A stretch of DNA of 33,218 bases from a bacterium (GCA_029978085.1 JAPOJV010000021.1:1-33218); one strand, 5' to 3'; positions 15,793 to 24,197 are shown, counted from the first letter of the stretch. The notes: generated from the letters alone by a model not told the origin. Translations and numbers: made by a program.

Positions 15793-16584
15793 GTGTCGAA
15801 CGTCCTGGCCCAGGAATTGATCGAAGCCGGTGTCCACTATGGCCATCGTGCCAGCCGTTGGAACCCGAAGATGCGGCCCTACATCCATGGCCGCCGCAAC
15901 CTCATCCACATCATCGACGTCCGTGAGACGATCCGCGGTCTCTTGCGGGCCAAGAAGTACCTGAAGCAAGTCGCCTCGACCGGCAGCATCGTGCTCTTCG
16001 TCGGCACGAAGCGGCAGGGAGCCGAGGCGGTGGCCCGCGAGGCCGCCCGCTGCGGCATGCCCTACGTGAACGAGCGGTGGCTCGGCGGCACGCTGACCAA
16101 CTTCCGCACGATCCGCAACCGGCTCGCCCGCCTGGAAGAACTCGAGGCGCTGCTGCCGTCGGACGCCTTCTCCACCTACTCCAAGAAGATGCAGTCGTCG
16201 CTGCGGCGCGAGCATCGCAAGATGCTTCGCAATCTCGGCGGCATCCGCACGCTGTCGCGGCTGCCCGAGTGCCTCGTCGTGTTCGACCCCAAGAAGGAGA
16301 AGAACGCCATCAACGAGGCCCGCAAGATGGGCATCACGACGGTCGCCCTGATCGACACTGATTGCGATCCCGATGTCGTCGACCTGCCGATCCCCGGCAA
16401 CGACGACTCGATCCGTTCGATCGAACTGGTGGCCGCGCGGCTCGCCGATGCGATCGCCGAGGGCAAGGCCTCGACGGCCGCCGAGAGTCAGGCCGCCGCG
16501 GAAGGGAGCGACGCCGAGGCCAAGCCGAAGCCGAAGGCCCGCCCGATGGTGGCCAAGCGGTCGGTGCCGAAGCCCGCGACCTGA
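15793..16584 (+). CDS. rpsB: 30S ribosomal protein S2
   Basis: S2 sits on the back of the 30S subunit and is needed for S1 binding. The 263-residue product starts at a GTG (15793) with [20 protein letters not shown], the expected S2 opening. Other conserved segments are [46 protein letters not shown] and the second signature [20 protein letters not shown]. The C-terminus has an Ala/Lys/Pro-rich extension of about 35 residues. The much longer ORF-track start is upstream noise. No strong ribosome binding site precedes the GTG. tsf follows after 141 bp, the standard order. Confidence 0.97.
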   Translation: MSNVLAQELIEAGVHYGHRASRWNPKMRPYIHGRRNLIHIIDVRETIRGLLRAKKYLKQVASTGSIVLFVGTKRQGAEAVAREAARCGMPYVNERWLGGTLTNFRTIRNRLARLEELEALLPSDAFSTYSKKMQSSLRREHRKMLRNLGGIRTLSRLPECLVVFDPKKEKNAINEARKMGITTVALIDTDCDPDVVDLPIPGNDDSIRSIELVAARLADAIAEGKASTAAESQAAAEGSDAEAKPKPKARPMVAKRSVPKPAT

Positions 16585-16650
16585 GCCCGGCCTGCCGGCG
16601 TCGGTCGTCGCCCGCTGGACGCCCGCTGAATTGGACCTCGTCCGTGGAAG

Positions 16651-16674
16651 GCTGAGCCGCCCCGGCGGTTCGGC
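16651..16674 (+). terminator. Strong hairpin between rpsB and tsf
   Basis: GCTGAGCCGCC and GGCGGTTCGGC pair over about 10-11 bp with two G-U pairs and a minimal loop. No T-run follows, so it is more likely an attenuator, partial terminator or processing site adjusting the S2/EF-Ts ratio than a full stop. Confidence 0.45.
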
Positions 16675-16725
16675 ATTCACGTTCTCCGCATGCACGTCTA
16701 CACATTCTTTCCAGGAGATTGACCG

Positions 16726-17568
16726 ATGGCTGAGATCACTGCCGGGGCCGTGATGGCCCTTCGCGAGAAGACCGGGCTGCCGATGATGGAGTGCAAGAAG
16801 GCGCTCCAGGAATGTGGCGGCAACACGGAGCAGGCCGTCGAGTGGCTGCGGAAACAGGGCATCAAGACCCAGTCGATGCGGGCCGACCGGGAGACCTCCT
16901 GCGGCCGCCTCGCGGTCTACACAGATCCGGCGAAGGGCGTGGGCACGATCATCGAGTTCAAGTGCGAGAGTCCGCCTGTGGCGGGCAGCCCCGACTTCAA
17001 GGATCTCTGCAACGACATCGCCAAGACGCTGGCCCTGGGGCCTGGGGCGGCCACGCCCGCCGACCTGATGGCCCAGAAGAGCCAGGCCCATCCCGGCAAG
17101 ACGCTCGCCGAGTTGAAGGACGACCTCTTCAACCGGATGCGGGAGGTGTTCGAGTTGTCGCGGATCAAGCGGATCGACGCCCCGTGCGGCGGCTATGCCC
17201 ACCACGACGGCTCCAAGGCCGCGATCGTGGAGATCAGCGGCAACACGTCGGCGGCGAACGCGGCCGAGGTGGCCAAGGACATCGCCATGCACGTCGTGGC
17301 GCTCGCCCCGCAGGCGGTTCGCAAGGAAGACCTCGACCCGGCTGTCGTCGAGAAGGAGCGGGAGATCCTCTCCGAGGCCGCCCGCAAGGAGGGCAAGCCG
17401 GAGAACATCATCGCCAAGATGATCGAGGGTCGGCTGCGGAACTTCTTCAGCCAGTGCGTGCTGCTCGAGCAGCCGTTCGTGAAGGATGACAAGCAGACCG
17501 TAGGCCAGCTGGCGAAGTCGGCCGGCCTCGAAGTGAAGTCGGTCGAGAATTGGAAATTGGGTGGATGA
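16726..17568 (+). CDS. tsf: Elongation factor Ts
   Basis: EF-Ts exchanges GDP for GTP on EF-Tu. The 280-residue protein begins at an ATG preceded by AGGAG and shows the N-terminal UBA-like domain with LREKTGLPMMECKKALQECG, the part contacting EF-Tu. NTEQAVEWLRKQG follows, then the two core halves (GRLAVYTDPAKGVGTIIEFK and the later KAAIVEISGNTSAANAAEVA). The C-terminal helices end in FVKDDKQTVGQLAKSAG, close to the conserved end of other EF-Ts. Length is normal. A hairpin repeat pair separates it from pyrH. Confidence 0.97.
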   Translation: MAEITAGAVMALREKTGLPMMECKKALQECGGNTEQAVEWLRKQGIKTQSMRADRETSCGRLAVYTDPAKGVGTIIEFKCESPPVAGSPDFKDLCNDIAKTLALGPGAATPADLMAQKSQAHPGKTLAELKDDLFNRMREVFELSRIKRIDAPCGGYAHHDGSKAAIVEISGNTSAANAAEVAKDIAMHVVALAPQAVRKEDLDPAVVEKEREILSEAARKEGKPENIIAKMIEGRLRNFFSQCVLLEQPFVKDDKQTVGQLAKSAGLEVKSVENWKLGG

Positions 17569-17571
17569 GGT

Positions 17572-17623
17572 GTAGGCCTGTCACGCCGTGACAGGCTTTC
17601 CGGTCACGGCGTGACCGGGCTAC
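17572..17623. repeat. REP-like inverted hairpin pair between tsf and pyrH
   Basis: GTAG-edged GCCTGTCAC/GTGACAGGC with loop GCC (17576-17596) is joined by TTT to CCGGTCAC/GTGACCGG with loop GGC (17600-17618), ending in GCTAC. This compact pair lies inside the rpsB-tsf-pyrH-frr cluster, only 4 bp after the tsf stop and 19 bp before the pyrH ATG. Confidence 0.88.
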
Positions 17624-17641
17624 CGTGTTCTGGGTGACATC

Positions 17642-18388
17642 ATGTCCGCCGGCCCTCACAAACGTGTGCTCCTCAAGCTCTCGGGCGAGAGCTTCGCCCG
17701 GCAGGGCGAGCGGGGCATCTCGATGGACGAGGTCGTCCACATCGCCCGGCAGACGGTGCAGGCGGTGGCCCGCGGCACGGAACTGGCCGTCGTGATCGGC
17801 GGCGGCAACATTCTTCGCGGCGGATCGTTCACGGCCGGCAATGCCGCCATCCAGGAGGCCACGGCCCATTACATGGGCATGCTGGCCACGGTGATCAACG
17901 GCCTCGCCCTCCAGGACGCCCTCGAGAGCCTCGGCGCCCAGACGCGGCTGATGACGGCCATCCGCATGGATGGAGTGGCCGAGCCCTACATCCGCCGGCG
18001 GGCGCGGCGGCATCTGGAGAAGGGGCGGATCGTGATCCTCGCGGCGGGCACCGGCAGTCCCTTCGTCACCACCGACACGGCCGCGGCCCAGCGGGCACTC
18101 GAACTCGGTGCCGACATTCTCATGAAGGCCACCCGCGTCGACGGCGTCTATTCCGACGATCCTGAGAAGAACCCGCACGCCGTGCTCTATCGCGAGCTCT
18201 CCTACCAGCAGGTCCGCGAACAGAACCTGCGGGTGATGGATGCGACGGCCATCTCGCAGTGCATGGAGCACCGGATGCCGATCCTCGTCTTCAACTACCG
18301 CCGCGATGGCAACATCGAGCGGGCCGTGACGGGCGAGCGGATCGGCACGCTGATCGGCAGCCCCGACACGGTCGCTGCCGGGGCCTGA
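17642..18388 (+). CDS. pyrH: UMP kinase
   Basis: PyrH phosphorylates UMP to UDP; it is the hexameric bacterial amino-acid-kinase-fold enzyme. The 248-residue product shows [13 protein letters not shown] with the phosphate-binding Lys/Gly/Ser near residue 10, [26 protein letters not shown]-type sequence ([20 protein letters not shown]), [40 protein letters not shown] and [17 protein letters not shown]. These are the UMP- and ATP-site motifs in order. Start at the ATG 17642; the ribosome binding site is weak. It sits between tsf and frr as in most bacteria. Confidence 0.97.
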   Translation: MSAGPHKRVLLKLSGESFARQGERGISMDEVVHIARQTVQAVARGTELAVVIGGGNILRGGSFTAGNAAIQEATAHYMGMLATVINGLALQDALESLGAQTRLMTAIRMDGVAEPYIRRRARRHLEKGRIVILAAGTGSPFVTTDTAAAQRALELGADILMKATRVDGVYSDDPEKNPHAVLYRELSYQQVREQNLRVMDATAISQCMEHRMPILVFNYRRDGNIERAVTGERIGTLIGSPDTVAAGA

Positions 18389-18497
18389 CCGGCAGACCGC
18401 CCGCCGCCTGCTTGCCCGGCGTGCAGGACCCGTGCCACAATCCCTGGGCTCTCGCGGCCGCGGCCACGGGAGATCAGTCACCCCAGGAGCGGCCGAG

Positions 18498-19058
18498 ATG
18501 CCCGTCGACGACATACTGCTGGATGCCGAGGAGCGGATGGAGAAGGCGGCCGACGTGTTTCGGCACCAGCTGACGGGTATCCGCACGGGCCGTGCGAATC
18601 CCGGCCTCGTCGATTCGCTGCGGGTGGAAGTCTATGGCTCGCCCACGCCGATCAAGGCGCTCGCCAGCGTGGGGGCGCCCGAGCCCAACCAGATCGTCGT
18701 GCGGCCGTTCGACCCGGGCACGATCAAGGACATCGAGAAGGCGATCCAGGCGAGCGACCTGGGCTTCAACCCGCAGAGCGACGGCCGCGTGATCCGGATC
18801 ACGATCCCGGCCCTGTCGACCGATGTCCGCCGCAAGATGTCGGCCCGCATCAAGGAACTCGCCGAGGAGGCCCGCGTGGCGATCCGCAATGTCCGCCGCG
18901 ATGCCAACAAGGCGGCCGACACGGAGAAGGGGGACGGCGGACTCACCGAGGACGACTGCGACTCCTGCAAGGAAGAGGTGCAGGAGCTGACGAAGAAATA
19001 CGAGACGAAGGTCGGCGACCTCGCCAAGGCGAAGGAAGCCGAGGTCATGGAGCAGTGA
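18498..19058 (+). CDS. frr: Ribosome recycling factor
   Basis: RRF with EF-G splits the post-termination ribosome. The 186-residue product starts at an ATG 7 nt after AGGAG. It has the expected three-helix domain with HQLTGIRTGRANPGLVDSLR, then the beta domain with VEVYGSPTPIKALASVGAPE and VRPFDPGTIKDIEKAIQ, and the long helix with ITIPALSTDVRRKMSARIKE and AIRNVRRDANK. The acidic C-terminal helix (TEDDCDSCKEEVQELTKKYE) is normal in position but contains two Cys, which is less usual. It ends the translation cluster; the ABC transporter begins 36 bp later on the same strand. Confidence 0.97.
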   Translation: MPVDDILLDAEERMEKAADVFRHQLTGIRTGRANPGLVDSLRVEVYGSPTPIKALASVGAPEPNQIVVRPFDPGTIKDIEKAIQASDLGFNPQSDGRVIRITIPALSTDVRRKMSARIKELAEEARVAIRNVRRDANKAADTEKGDGGLTEDDCDSCKEEVQELTKKYETKVGDLAKAKEAEVMEQ

Positions 19059-19094
19059 CCCCGGCTCGGGCCACCAACCGCCGGGAGCAGGCCT

Positions 19095-19856
19095 GTGATC
19101 GAAGTCGTCGACCTCGTAAAGCACTACCGGGCGAGTGACGGCGGCATCGTGAAGGCGGTCGATGGCGTGTCGTTCGCCGTGGCTGCCGGTGAGATGGTGG
19201 GCCTGCTCGGCGCGAATGGTGCCGGCAAGACCACCACGCTGCGGGTGCTCGCGACGCTGCTCAAGCCGACGTCGGGCACCGCGTTCGTGGGTGGCCGGGA
19301 CGTGCGCGAGGATCCCGTCGGCGTGCGACGGCGGCTGGGCTACGTGTCGGCGACCACGGGCGTACCGGATCGGCTCACGCCGCGTGAGGTGTTCGACTCC
19401 TTCGGCCGGCTGCACGGCCTCGACCCGGCGGCCCGCGCAGCTCGGGTCGAGCGACTGCTCGACGTGCTCGGCCTACGGTCGTGCGCGGACCGGCCCGCGG
19501 GCCGGCTGTCGTCCGGGCAGCGGCAGCGGGTGTCGGTGGGGCGGGCGCTCGTGCACGATCCGCCGGCGCTCGTGCTCGATGAGCCGACCAGTGCGCTCGA
19601 CGTGGTCGGCTCCCGCGACCTGCTCACGCTGCTCATCGACCTGCGGGCGGAAGGGCATGCGATCCTGCTTTCCACCCACCGGCTCCACGAGATCGAGCAC
19701 CGCTGTGACCGATTCGTCGTGATCCACGGTGGTCGCGTGGTGACCACGGGCACCCGCGCCGACCTCGTCGCGGCGGCGCCGAGCGACGGCCCCGCGACGC
19801 TGGAGGCGGCCTTCTTTGCCGCGATCGACGCGACTGCCGCGGGGGCGCCGCCATGA
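19095..19856 (+). CDS. ABC transporter ATPase (NatA-like)
   Basis: The 253-residue product is a complete ABC ATPase: Walker A GANGAGKTT (K45), signature LSSGQRQRVSVGRAL, Walker B ALVLDEPTSALD and the switch His in LLSTHRLHEIE. It resembles NatA and other ABC-2 exporter ATPases, including a C-terminal Ala-rich end. Translation starts at a GTG (19095) with GGGAG upstream. The stop overlaps the next gene by 4 nt (ATGA), and that gene encodes the ABC-2 permease, so the two form one exporter. Substrate unknown. The cassette follows frr closely and may be read through from the translation cluster. Confidence 0.93.
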   Translation: MIEVVDLVKHYRASDGGIVKAVDGVSFAVAAGEMVGLLGANGAGKTTTLRVLATLLKPTSGTAFVGGRDVREDPVGVRRRLGYVSATTGVPDRLTPREVFDSFGRLHGLDPAARAARVERLLDVLGLRSCADRPAGRLSSGQRQRVSVGRALVHDPPALVLDEPTSALDVVGSRDLLTLLIDLRAEGHAILLSTHRLHEIEHRCDRFVVIHGGRVVTTGTRADLVAAAPSDGPATLEAAFFAAIDATAAGAPP

Positions 19857-22069
19857 ATGCTGCACGCAGCGGATGGCGGGGCGGCCTGCGAGCGGCGGTC
19901 GCGATCGCCCGCCGTGATCTCGTGGAGTTCGTCCGCGACCGCCGCACGCTCTTTATCACTCTGCTCCTGCCGGTGGCCACCTATCCGATCCTGGCGCTCT
20001 CCACGGCGCTCGGCGTGCGGACGGCGGCGGTCGAGATCGAGGCCGAGCGGGCGCCCGTGCCGATCGTCGTGGTCGCGTCGGGCCGCGATGCCGCGGCCTT
20101 CGCGGCCCGCGTGGCCGCCGTCGATGCGAGCGTGACCGGCGCCGCCCGGCAGGAGTGGCCGGCATCACTGCGACTGGACGTGGTGCTGCCGGAGGAGGCG
20201 CGGCGGCGGGTGGATGCGGGCGAGGCCGATCTGTGGATCGAGACGCGGCCCCGAATCATCACCGACCTCGACAGTCGCGGCACGGTCGCGATCCCGGTGC
20301 GCTGGTCCGACAGACGGCCGTTGCCGCAGCAGGTGCGGAGTCAATTCGAGGTCGTGATGAAGGCGGTGGCGGCGGATGCACGCACGCGGCGGCTCGCAGC
20401 GGCCGGGCTCCCGGCCGACCTTCTCGAGCCACTGACACTGAGCTATGCCGCTACGAAACCCGGCGAGGCACCCGCGGCCCCGAAGCCGATCGCGCCGGTG
20501 GTGGCCGGCGGTGTGCTCGTGCTCCTGGCGGTGCTGACGCTCACCGGCGCCTTTTACCCCGCCATCGATGCGATCGCCGGCGAGAAGGAGCGGGGAACGA
20601 TCGAGACGCTATTGATCGCCCCGTGCGCCCCCCGCGACATCGTGTTCGGCAAATTTCTCGCGGTGTTCGCCGTCACGGTGGCCACGCTGGTGGTGAACGT
20701 GCTTTCCATCTGCGCGACCGGCGCCGTGGCGGGCCGGTTCCTCCCGCAGGGGCTGAGCCTGGGCCTCCCGGCCGGCGGCCTGCCGATCGTCGTAAGCGTG
20801 CTCGCGTTCGTGGGCCTGGCGGCGCTCTCGGCCGCGACGTGCCTCGCCGTCACCACCGCGGCCAAGAGCGGCAAGGAGGCGCAGAACACGCTCACGCCGG
20901 TGATCCTGCTGGTGAGTGCCTTGGCCGGCACGGCGCTGCTGCCCGGCATGCAGGCCGCGAGTCCGATCGCCGCGGTGCCGTTCGCCGGGCAGGTGCTCGT
21001 CGGCCGTGCCGCCTTCGATCTCGCCGACGGGGCCGCAGGTTCGTCGCTCGCGGTGCTGGCGGGCCTCGCGGTCACGCTGGTGTCGTCATGCCTGCTCACC
21101 GGCCTGCTGCTCGCGCTCACGTCGCTGATGCTCACCGACGAAGACATCCTCTTTCGCGGCCCCGACGTGGCCGCGTCGGGGCTGGCCCGACCCGGCCGCC
21201 GAGACCGACCCACGGTGGTCGAAGGGATCGTGCCGCTCGTCGGCGGCCTGGCCGCGCTCTGGTATGCCCAGGGCCTCACGCCCGACGACCTCGCCCTGGC
21301 GATCCCGCTGCAGCAGGTGCTCACGGTACTGGGGCCGCTCATGCTGGCCGTGTGGTGGCAGCGGGTGAACCTCGTGCGGACGTTCTCGCTCCGCTGGCCG
21401 TGGGGGCTGCCGCTCGGCGCGGGCACGCCCGTCGGCCGCGTCGTCGCGTCGGTGGGAGGCGCGGCGCTCGTGGGGGCCGGCATGTTCGGCCTCGGCGCCG
21501 CAGCCCTCCTGGCCGTGAAGGGCACGAGCCTGTCGGTCGAGGCCGAGGACCTCAACCGCCGACTGCTCGACCTCATGCTGCAGCGGCCGACCTGGCTGGC
21601 ATGGTGCCTCATGGCCCTCGTGCCCGCGGTGTGCGAGGAGTTCTTGTTTCGCGGCTGGGTGCTGGCCGCGTTCACGGGCGGAGGTCGTTCGCTGCGGCGA
21701 GTGACTGCCGCGGTCGTAGCGCAGGCGGCCTGCTTCGCCGTGTTTCATCTGCTGCCCGAGCGGATGCCGCAGACGTTCGCCCTCGGTCTCGCGCTCGGCG
21801 CGATGACGGTGGCCACGCACAGCATCCTGCCGGCGATCGTCTGCCATCTGGTGCACAATAGCCTGCCGCTCGTGCTCGTCATGCTCGCCGGCGGCCGCAC
21901 GGCCCTGGCGCGGGCGGTCGAGTCGGCAGGCGCGAGCGATGGCGTGACGACCATTCCGCCCTGGGCGGTGGTGGCCGCGGTGATCAGCACGGCCTGCGGC
22001 ATCGCCCTGCTCGCCGCGGGCACACGGGCCGCACGCGATGCAGGGCAGTCACGGAGCGACGAACGATGA
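19853..22069 (+). CDS. ABC-2 permease (NatB-like) fused to a CPBP intramembrane protease
   Basis: The 738-residue protein joins two membrane modules. Residues 1-430 are a NatB-type ABC-2 permease: a first helix near 25-50 (LFITLLLPVATYPIL), a large extracytoplasmic domain to about 215, then five helices including the ABC-2 segment DAIAGEKERGTIETLLIAPC. From about 465 a second helical bundle carries the CPBP motifs: EEFLFRGW with E595 and E596, FHLLPE with H632, and HLVHNS with H665 and H668. All metal-site residues are present, so protease activity is plausible. Permease-CPBP fusions occur in planctomycetes and relatives; their substrates are unknown. The gene overlaps the ATPase gene and the channel gene by 4 nt each. 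Confidence 0.9.
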   Translation: MNAARSGWRGGLRAAVAIARRDLVEFVRDRRTLFITLLLPVATYPILALSTALGVRTAAVEIEAERAPVPIVVVASGRDAAAFAARVAAVDASVTGAARQEWPASLRLDVVLPEEARRRVDAGEADLWIETRPRIITDLDSRGTVAIPVRWSDRRPLPQQVRSQFEVVMKAVAADARTRRLAAAGLPADLLEPLTLSYAATKPGEAPAAPKPIAPVVAGGVLVLLAVLTLTGAFYPAIDAIAGEKERGTIETLLIAPCAPRDIVFGKFLAVFAVTVATLVVNVLSICATGAVAGRFLPQGLSLGLPAGGLPIVVSVLAFVGLAALSAATCLAVTTAAKSGKEAQNTLTPVILLVSALAGTALLPGMQAASPIAAVPFAGQVLVGRAAFDLADGAAGSSLAVLAGLAVTLVSSCLLTGLLLALTSLMLTDEDILFRGPDVAASGLARPGRRDRPTVVEGIVPLVGGLAALWYAQGLTPDDLALAIPLQQVLTVLGPLMLAVWWQRVNLVRTFSLRWPWGLPLGAGTPVGRVVASVGGAALVGAGMFGLGAAALLAVKGTSLSVEAEDLNRRLLDLMLQRPTWLAWCLMALVPAVCEEFLFRGWVLAAFTGGGRSLRRVTAAVVAQAACFAVFHLLPERMPQTFALGLALGAMTVATHSILPAIVCHLVHNSLPLVLVMLAGGRTALARAVESAGASDGVTTIPPWAVVAAVISTACGIALLAAGTRAARDAGQSRSDER

Positions 22070-23193
22070 TGCAGCGACAGGGATCGAGAGCGGCCTGGAC
22101 CGTGGGACTCCTCGTGGCTGCCACCGCCGCGTGGGCTGACGAGCCGGCACCGGTCGCCCCGGAGCCGGCCGCCGCCGCGGGCCCAGCGGAGGTGCAGCGG
22201 CTGCGGGTGGGCGTGATGCCGATCGCCTCCGCGGTGGACTGGACCGGCGATCAACCCGTCGGCGTGATGATCGACATCTGGGAAAACCTGGCGGGCCGGC
22301 TGGGCGTGGAGACCGAATTCGTTCGCGTGGATGCGTTCCCTGCGCTGATCGAGCTGGCAACCTCCGGCACGGCCGACGTGGCGCTCGGGCCGATCGCGAT
22401 CACCGAGGACCGGGAGCGGGTGCTCGATCTCACCCACTCGATCTTCCACTCCGGATTGCGGGTCGCCGTCCGCCAGCGGAACGAGACGGGCTTCCTGGCC
22501 GCGGTGCGGTCGATGCTCTCATGGCAGCTCCTGGAACTCGTCGGCATCGTGGTTGCCCTCGCCCTGATCTCGGGCCACCTCCTGTGGTGGTTCGAACGCG
22601 GCCGCAACGACCATTCGTTTCCGACGGCCTATCCACGGGGCGTCGGAGAGGCGCTCTGGTGGATCATGTCCACGATCATGACCGGCGGCTGCGACGACAA
22701 GCACGTCGACAGCCTGCTCGGCCGGGGCATCGCCTTTGCCTGGATGGTCGGTGGCATCAGCCTTATCGCCGCCTTCACGAGCGTGCTCACCGCGACGATG
22801 ACGGCCGACCGCGTGACGGGCACGATTCACGGCCCGCGGGATCTCGCCGGCCGGGTCGTCGGCGTGCAGGCCGCGGCCGTGACCGGGCCGGTCGTGCGGC
22901 AGCGCGGAGCCATCCCCCAAGAGTTTCCCTCGATCAATGCCGCACTCGATGCGCTCGCGCTCGGCATGGTCGAGGCCGTCGTCTCGGAGAACCAGCAGCT
23001 GATGTTCCTCGTGTCGCAGGCGAGCCGGAATTCGCTCCGCCTCGTGGGGCCGGTCTTCGAGTCGTTCGACTATGGCCTCGGCCTCCCCCCGGGCAGCCCG
23101 CTCCGCGAGCCGCTCAACACGGCGATCCTGCGGATGCGGGAAGACGGCAGCCTCGGGCGATTCATCGAAGAGTGGTTCGGCAAGCACGAATGA
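22066..23193 (+). CDS. Bacterial ionotropic glutamate receptor-like ligand-gated channel
   Basis: The 375-residue protein has a signal peptide (cleavage near AWA-DE, residue 24), then a periplasmic-binding-protein fold split by a pore: S1 about 46-140, M1 152-175, P-loop 194-212, M2 219-243, S2 about 253-372. PIAITEDRERVLDLT aligns with the iGluR segment whose Arg binds the ligand carboxylate (R116 here), and E308 in VVSENQQ matches the acidic ligand contact in S2. M2 contains SLIAAFTSVLT, resembling the iGluR gating motif SYTANLAAFLT. The pore loop reads TGGCD (206-210) where K+-selective GluR0 has TVGYG. I infer an amino-acid-gated pore of unknown selectivity. The start overlaps the permease-protease stop. 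Confidence 0.85.
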   Translation: MMQRQGSRAAWTVGLLVAATAAWADEPAPVAPEPAAAAGPAEVQRLRVGVMPIASAVDWTGDQPVGVMIDIWENLAGRLGVETEFVRVDAFPALIELATSGTADVALGPIAITEDRERVLDLTHSIFHSGLRVAVRQRNETGFLAAVRSMLSWQLLELVGIVVALALISGHLLWWFERGRNDHSFPTAYPRGVGEALWWIMSTIMTGGCDDKHVDSLLGRGIAFAWMVGGISLIAAFTSVLTATMTADRVTGTIHGPRDLAGRVVGVQAAAVTGPVVRQRGAIPQEFPSINAALDALALGMVEAVVSENQQLMFLVSQASRNSLRLVGPVFESFDYGLGLPPGSPLREPLNTAILRMREDGSLGRFIEEWFGKHE

Positions 23194-23198
23194 CGGGT

Positions 23199-23467
23199 CG
23201 ACCTCCTGTGGTGAGAGCTCGGGGCTGCCCATGCCCCGAGAGCCGGACGCTCGCTTCGGACATCCTGTCCTTCGCTCGCTCGGATGCCGCCTTCGCTTCG
23301 GCATCCTGCCTGCGCTCGGCGGCATACGCCGGCTCTCGGGGCATGGGCAGCCCCTCACGGGCGTATTTGAGAGCTGTAGGCCCGTTGCTCCGCAACGGGC
23401 TGCAAGTAGCCCGGTCACGCCGTGACCGGTGAAGCAGCCTGTCACGGCGTGACAGGCCCACGGGAAG
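23199..23467. repeat. Composite intergenic repeat locus
   Basis: This 289-bp gap between convergent genes is nearly all repeats. It opens with CGACCTCCTGTGG (23199-23211), identical to a site at 27311, and ends with CCACGGGAAGG. Inside are the 26-bp inverted repeat (separate entry) and three hairpins: GCCCGTTGC/GCAACGGGC with loop TCC (23380-23400), CCGGTCAC/GTGACCGG with loop GCC (23411-23429) and GCCTGTCAC/GTGACAGGC with loop GGC (23437-23457). The last two form an inverted pair with linker TGAAGCA. Confidence 0.85.
23221..23354. repeat. 26-bp perfect inverted repeat with structured interior
   Basis: GGGGCTGCCCATGCCCCG and onward (23221-23246) is perfectly inverted at 23329-23354. The 82-bp interior folds too: GGACA/TGTCC with loop TCC, and GGATGCCG/CGGCATCC. 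It contains no ORF of note. The layout resembles a MITE or a REP-derived element. Confidence 0.8.
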
Positions 23468-23482
23468 GCATCGCGATCCGCG

Positions 23483-24046
23483 TCAGGCGATGCCCTGGGC
23501 CTTCATGTCGGCGAGCTCGGCTTCGGTCGGCGTCACCATCGTGCCGAAGAGCCAGTCGCCGACGAGCAGGAACACGTTGAAGTTCTTGTCGGGATGGCGG
23601 TGATGGAGGAAGTGGTGCTGGGCGAGCTTCTTGAAGAGGGGCCACTGCGAAAAGAATGAGCCCCGCGGCTTGTGCATCTCCAGGTGCACCAGGTTCCACG
23701 TGAGATGGTGGAGGCAGACGACGACTGGAAACGTGAGGGCGCCGACGTACGAAAACGGTGCGAGCAGGAGGGTGATCGGCAGCGACTCGACGAGCCCCTC
23801 CAGGACGTTGAGCCGGATCCCACGGTCTTCACCGTGCGGCACCGGCTCGTCGTGAAACTCCTTGAGGTACTGCCGGTGATGCTCGATCGCATGGCTCGTG
23901 AACATCCGCTGCCTGGCCCGCAGATTTTTGAGAAAGGAGAGTCGCGGCCGCTTGTGCATCATGCGGGCATGCACCTGATGCTCGACGATCGACATCACGA
24001 TCGAGAGCACGACGAACCAGGCGACGATCTGCAGAGCCAGAGGCAT
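23483..24046 (-). CDS. Fatty acid hydroxylase / sterol desaturase-like membrane protein
   Basis: The 187-residue protein has two or three hydrophobic stretches (residues 3-20 and about 88-112) and many His motifs: IVEHQVHARMMH, SHAIEHHRQYLKEFH, HHLTWNLVHLEMH and QHHFLHHRHPDKNFN. This arrangement is typical of di-iron membrane hydroxylases of the fatty acid hydroxylase superfamily. It should oxidise a lipid at the membrane, but the substrate is unknown and the protein is short for the family. The ATG at 24046 follows GAGGTG. It is transcribed divergently from ppdK and convergently to the channel gene, and appears to be a single-gene unit. Confidence 0.8.
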   Translation of the reverse strand: MPLALQIVAWFVVLSIVMSIVEHQVHARMMHKRPRLSFLKNLRARQRMFTSHAIEHHRQYLKEFHDEPVPHGEDRGIRLNVLEGLVESLPITLLLAPFSYVGALTFPVVVCLHHLTWNLVHLEMHKPRGSFFSQWPLFKKLAQHHFLHHRHPDKNFNVFLLVGDWLFGTMVTPTEAELADMKAQGIA

Positions 24047-24197
24047 GGGGGAGCACCTCGAGGGTGGGGCGAGCCGGACGTCAGGGGGCGGGGTCGACCC
24101 CTGCGGATCGTCAGGGAAGGGTGTACCAGAATGAGCCGTCCGCGTCGGGGCCAGTTTTCAGGGCATTTTGTGGCGAAGAACCTCACGTCCGGCGTCG

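Noticed and set aside
20155-21861. Plus-strand ORF of 568 codons inside the permease-CPBP gene
   Set aside because: Out-of-frame shadow with Arg/Gly/Ala-rich composition; the annotated frame has membrane helices and motifs.
23212-23375. TGAGAGCT direct repeats as a target-site duplication
   Set aside because: The right copy is 13 bp away from the inverted-repeat end, so it does not flank the element cleanly; kept only as a remark.
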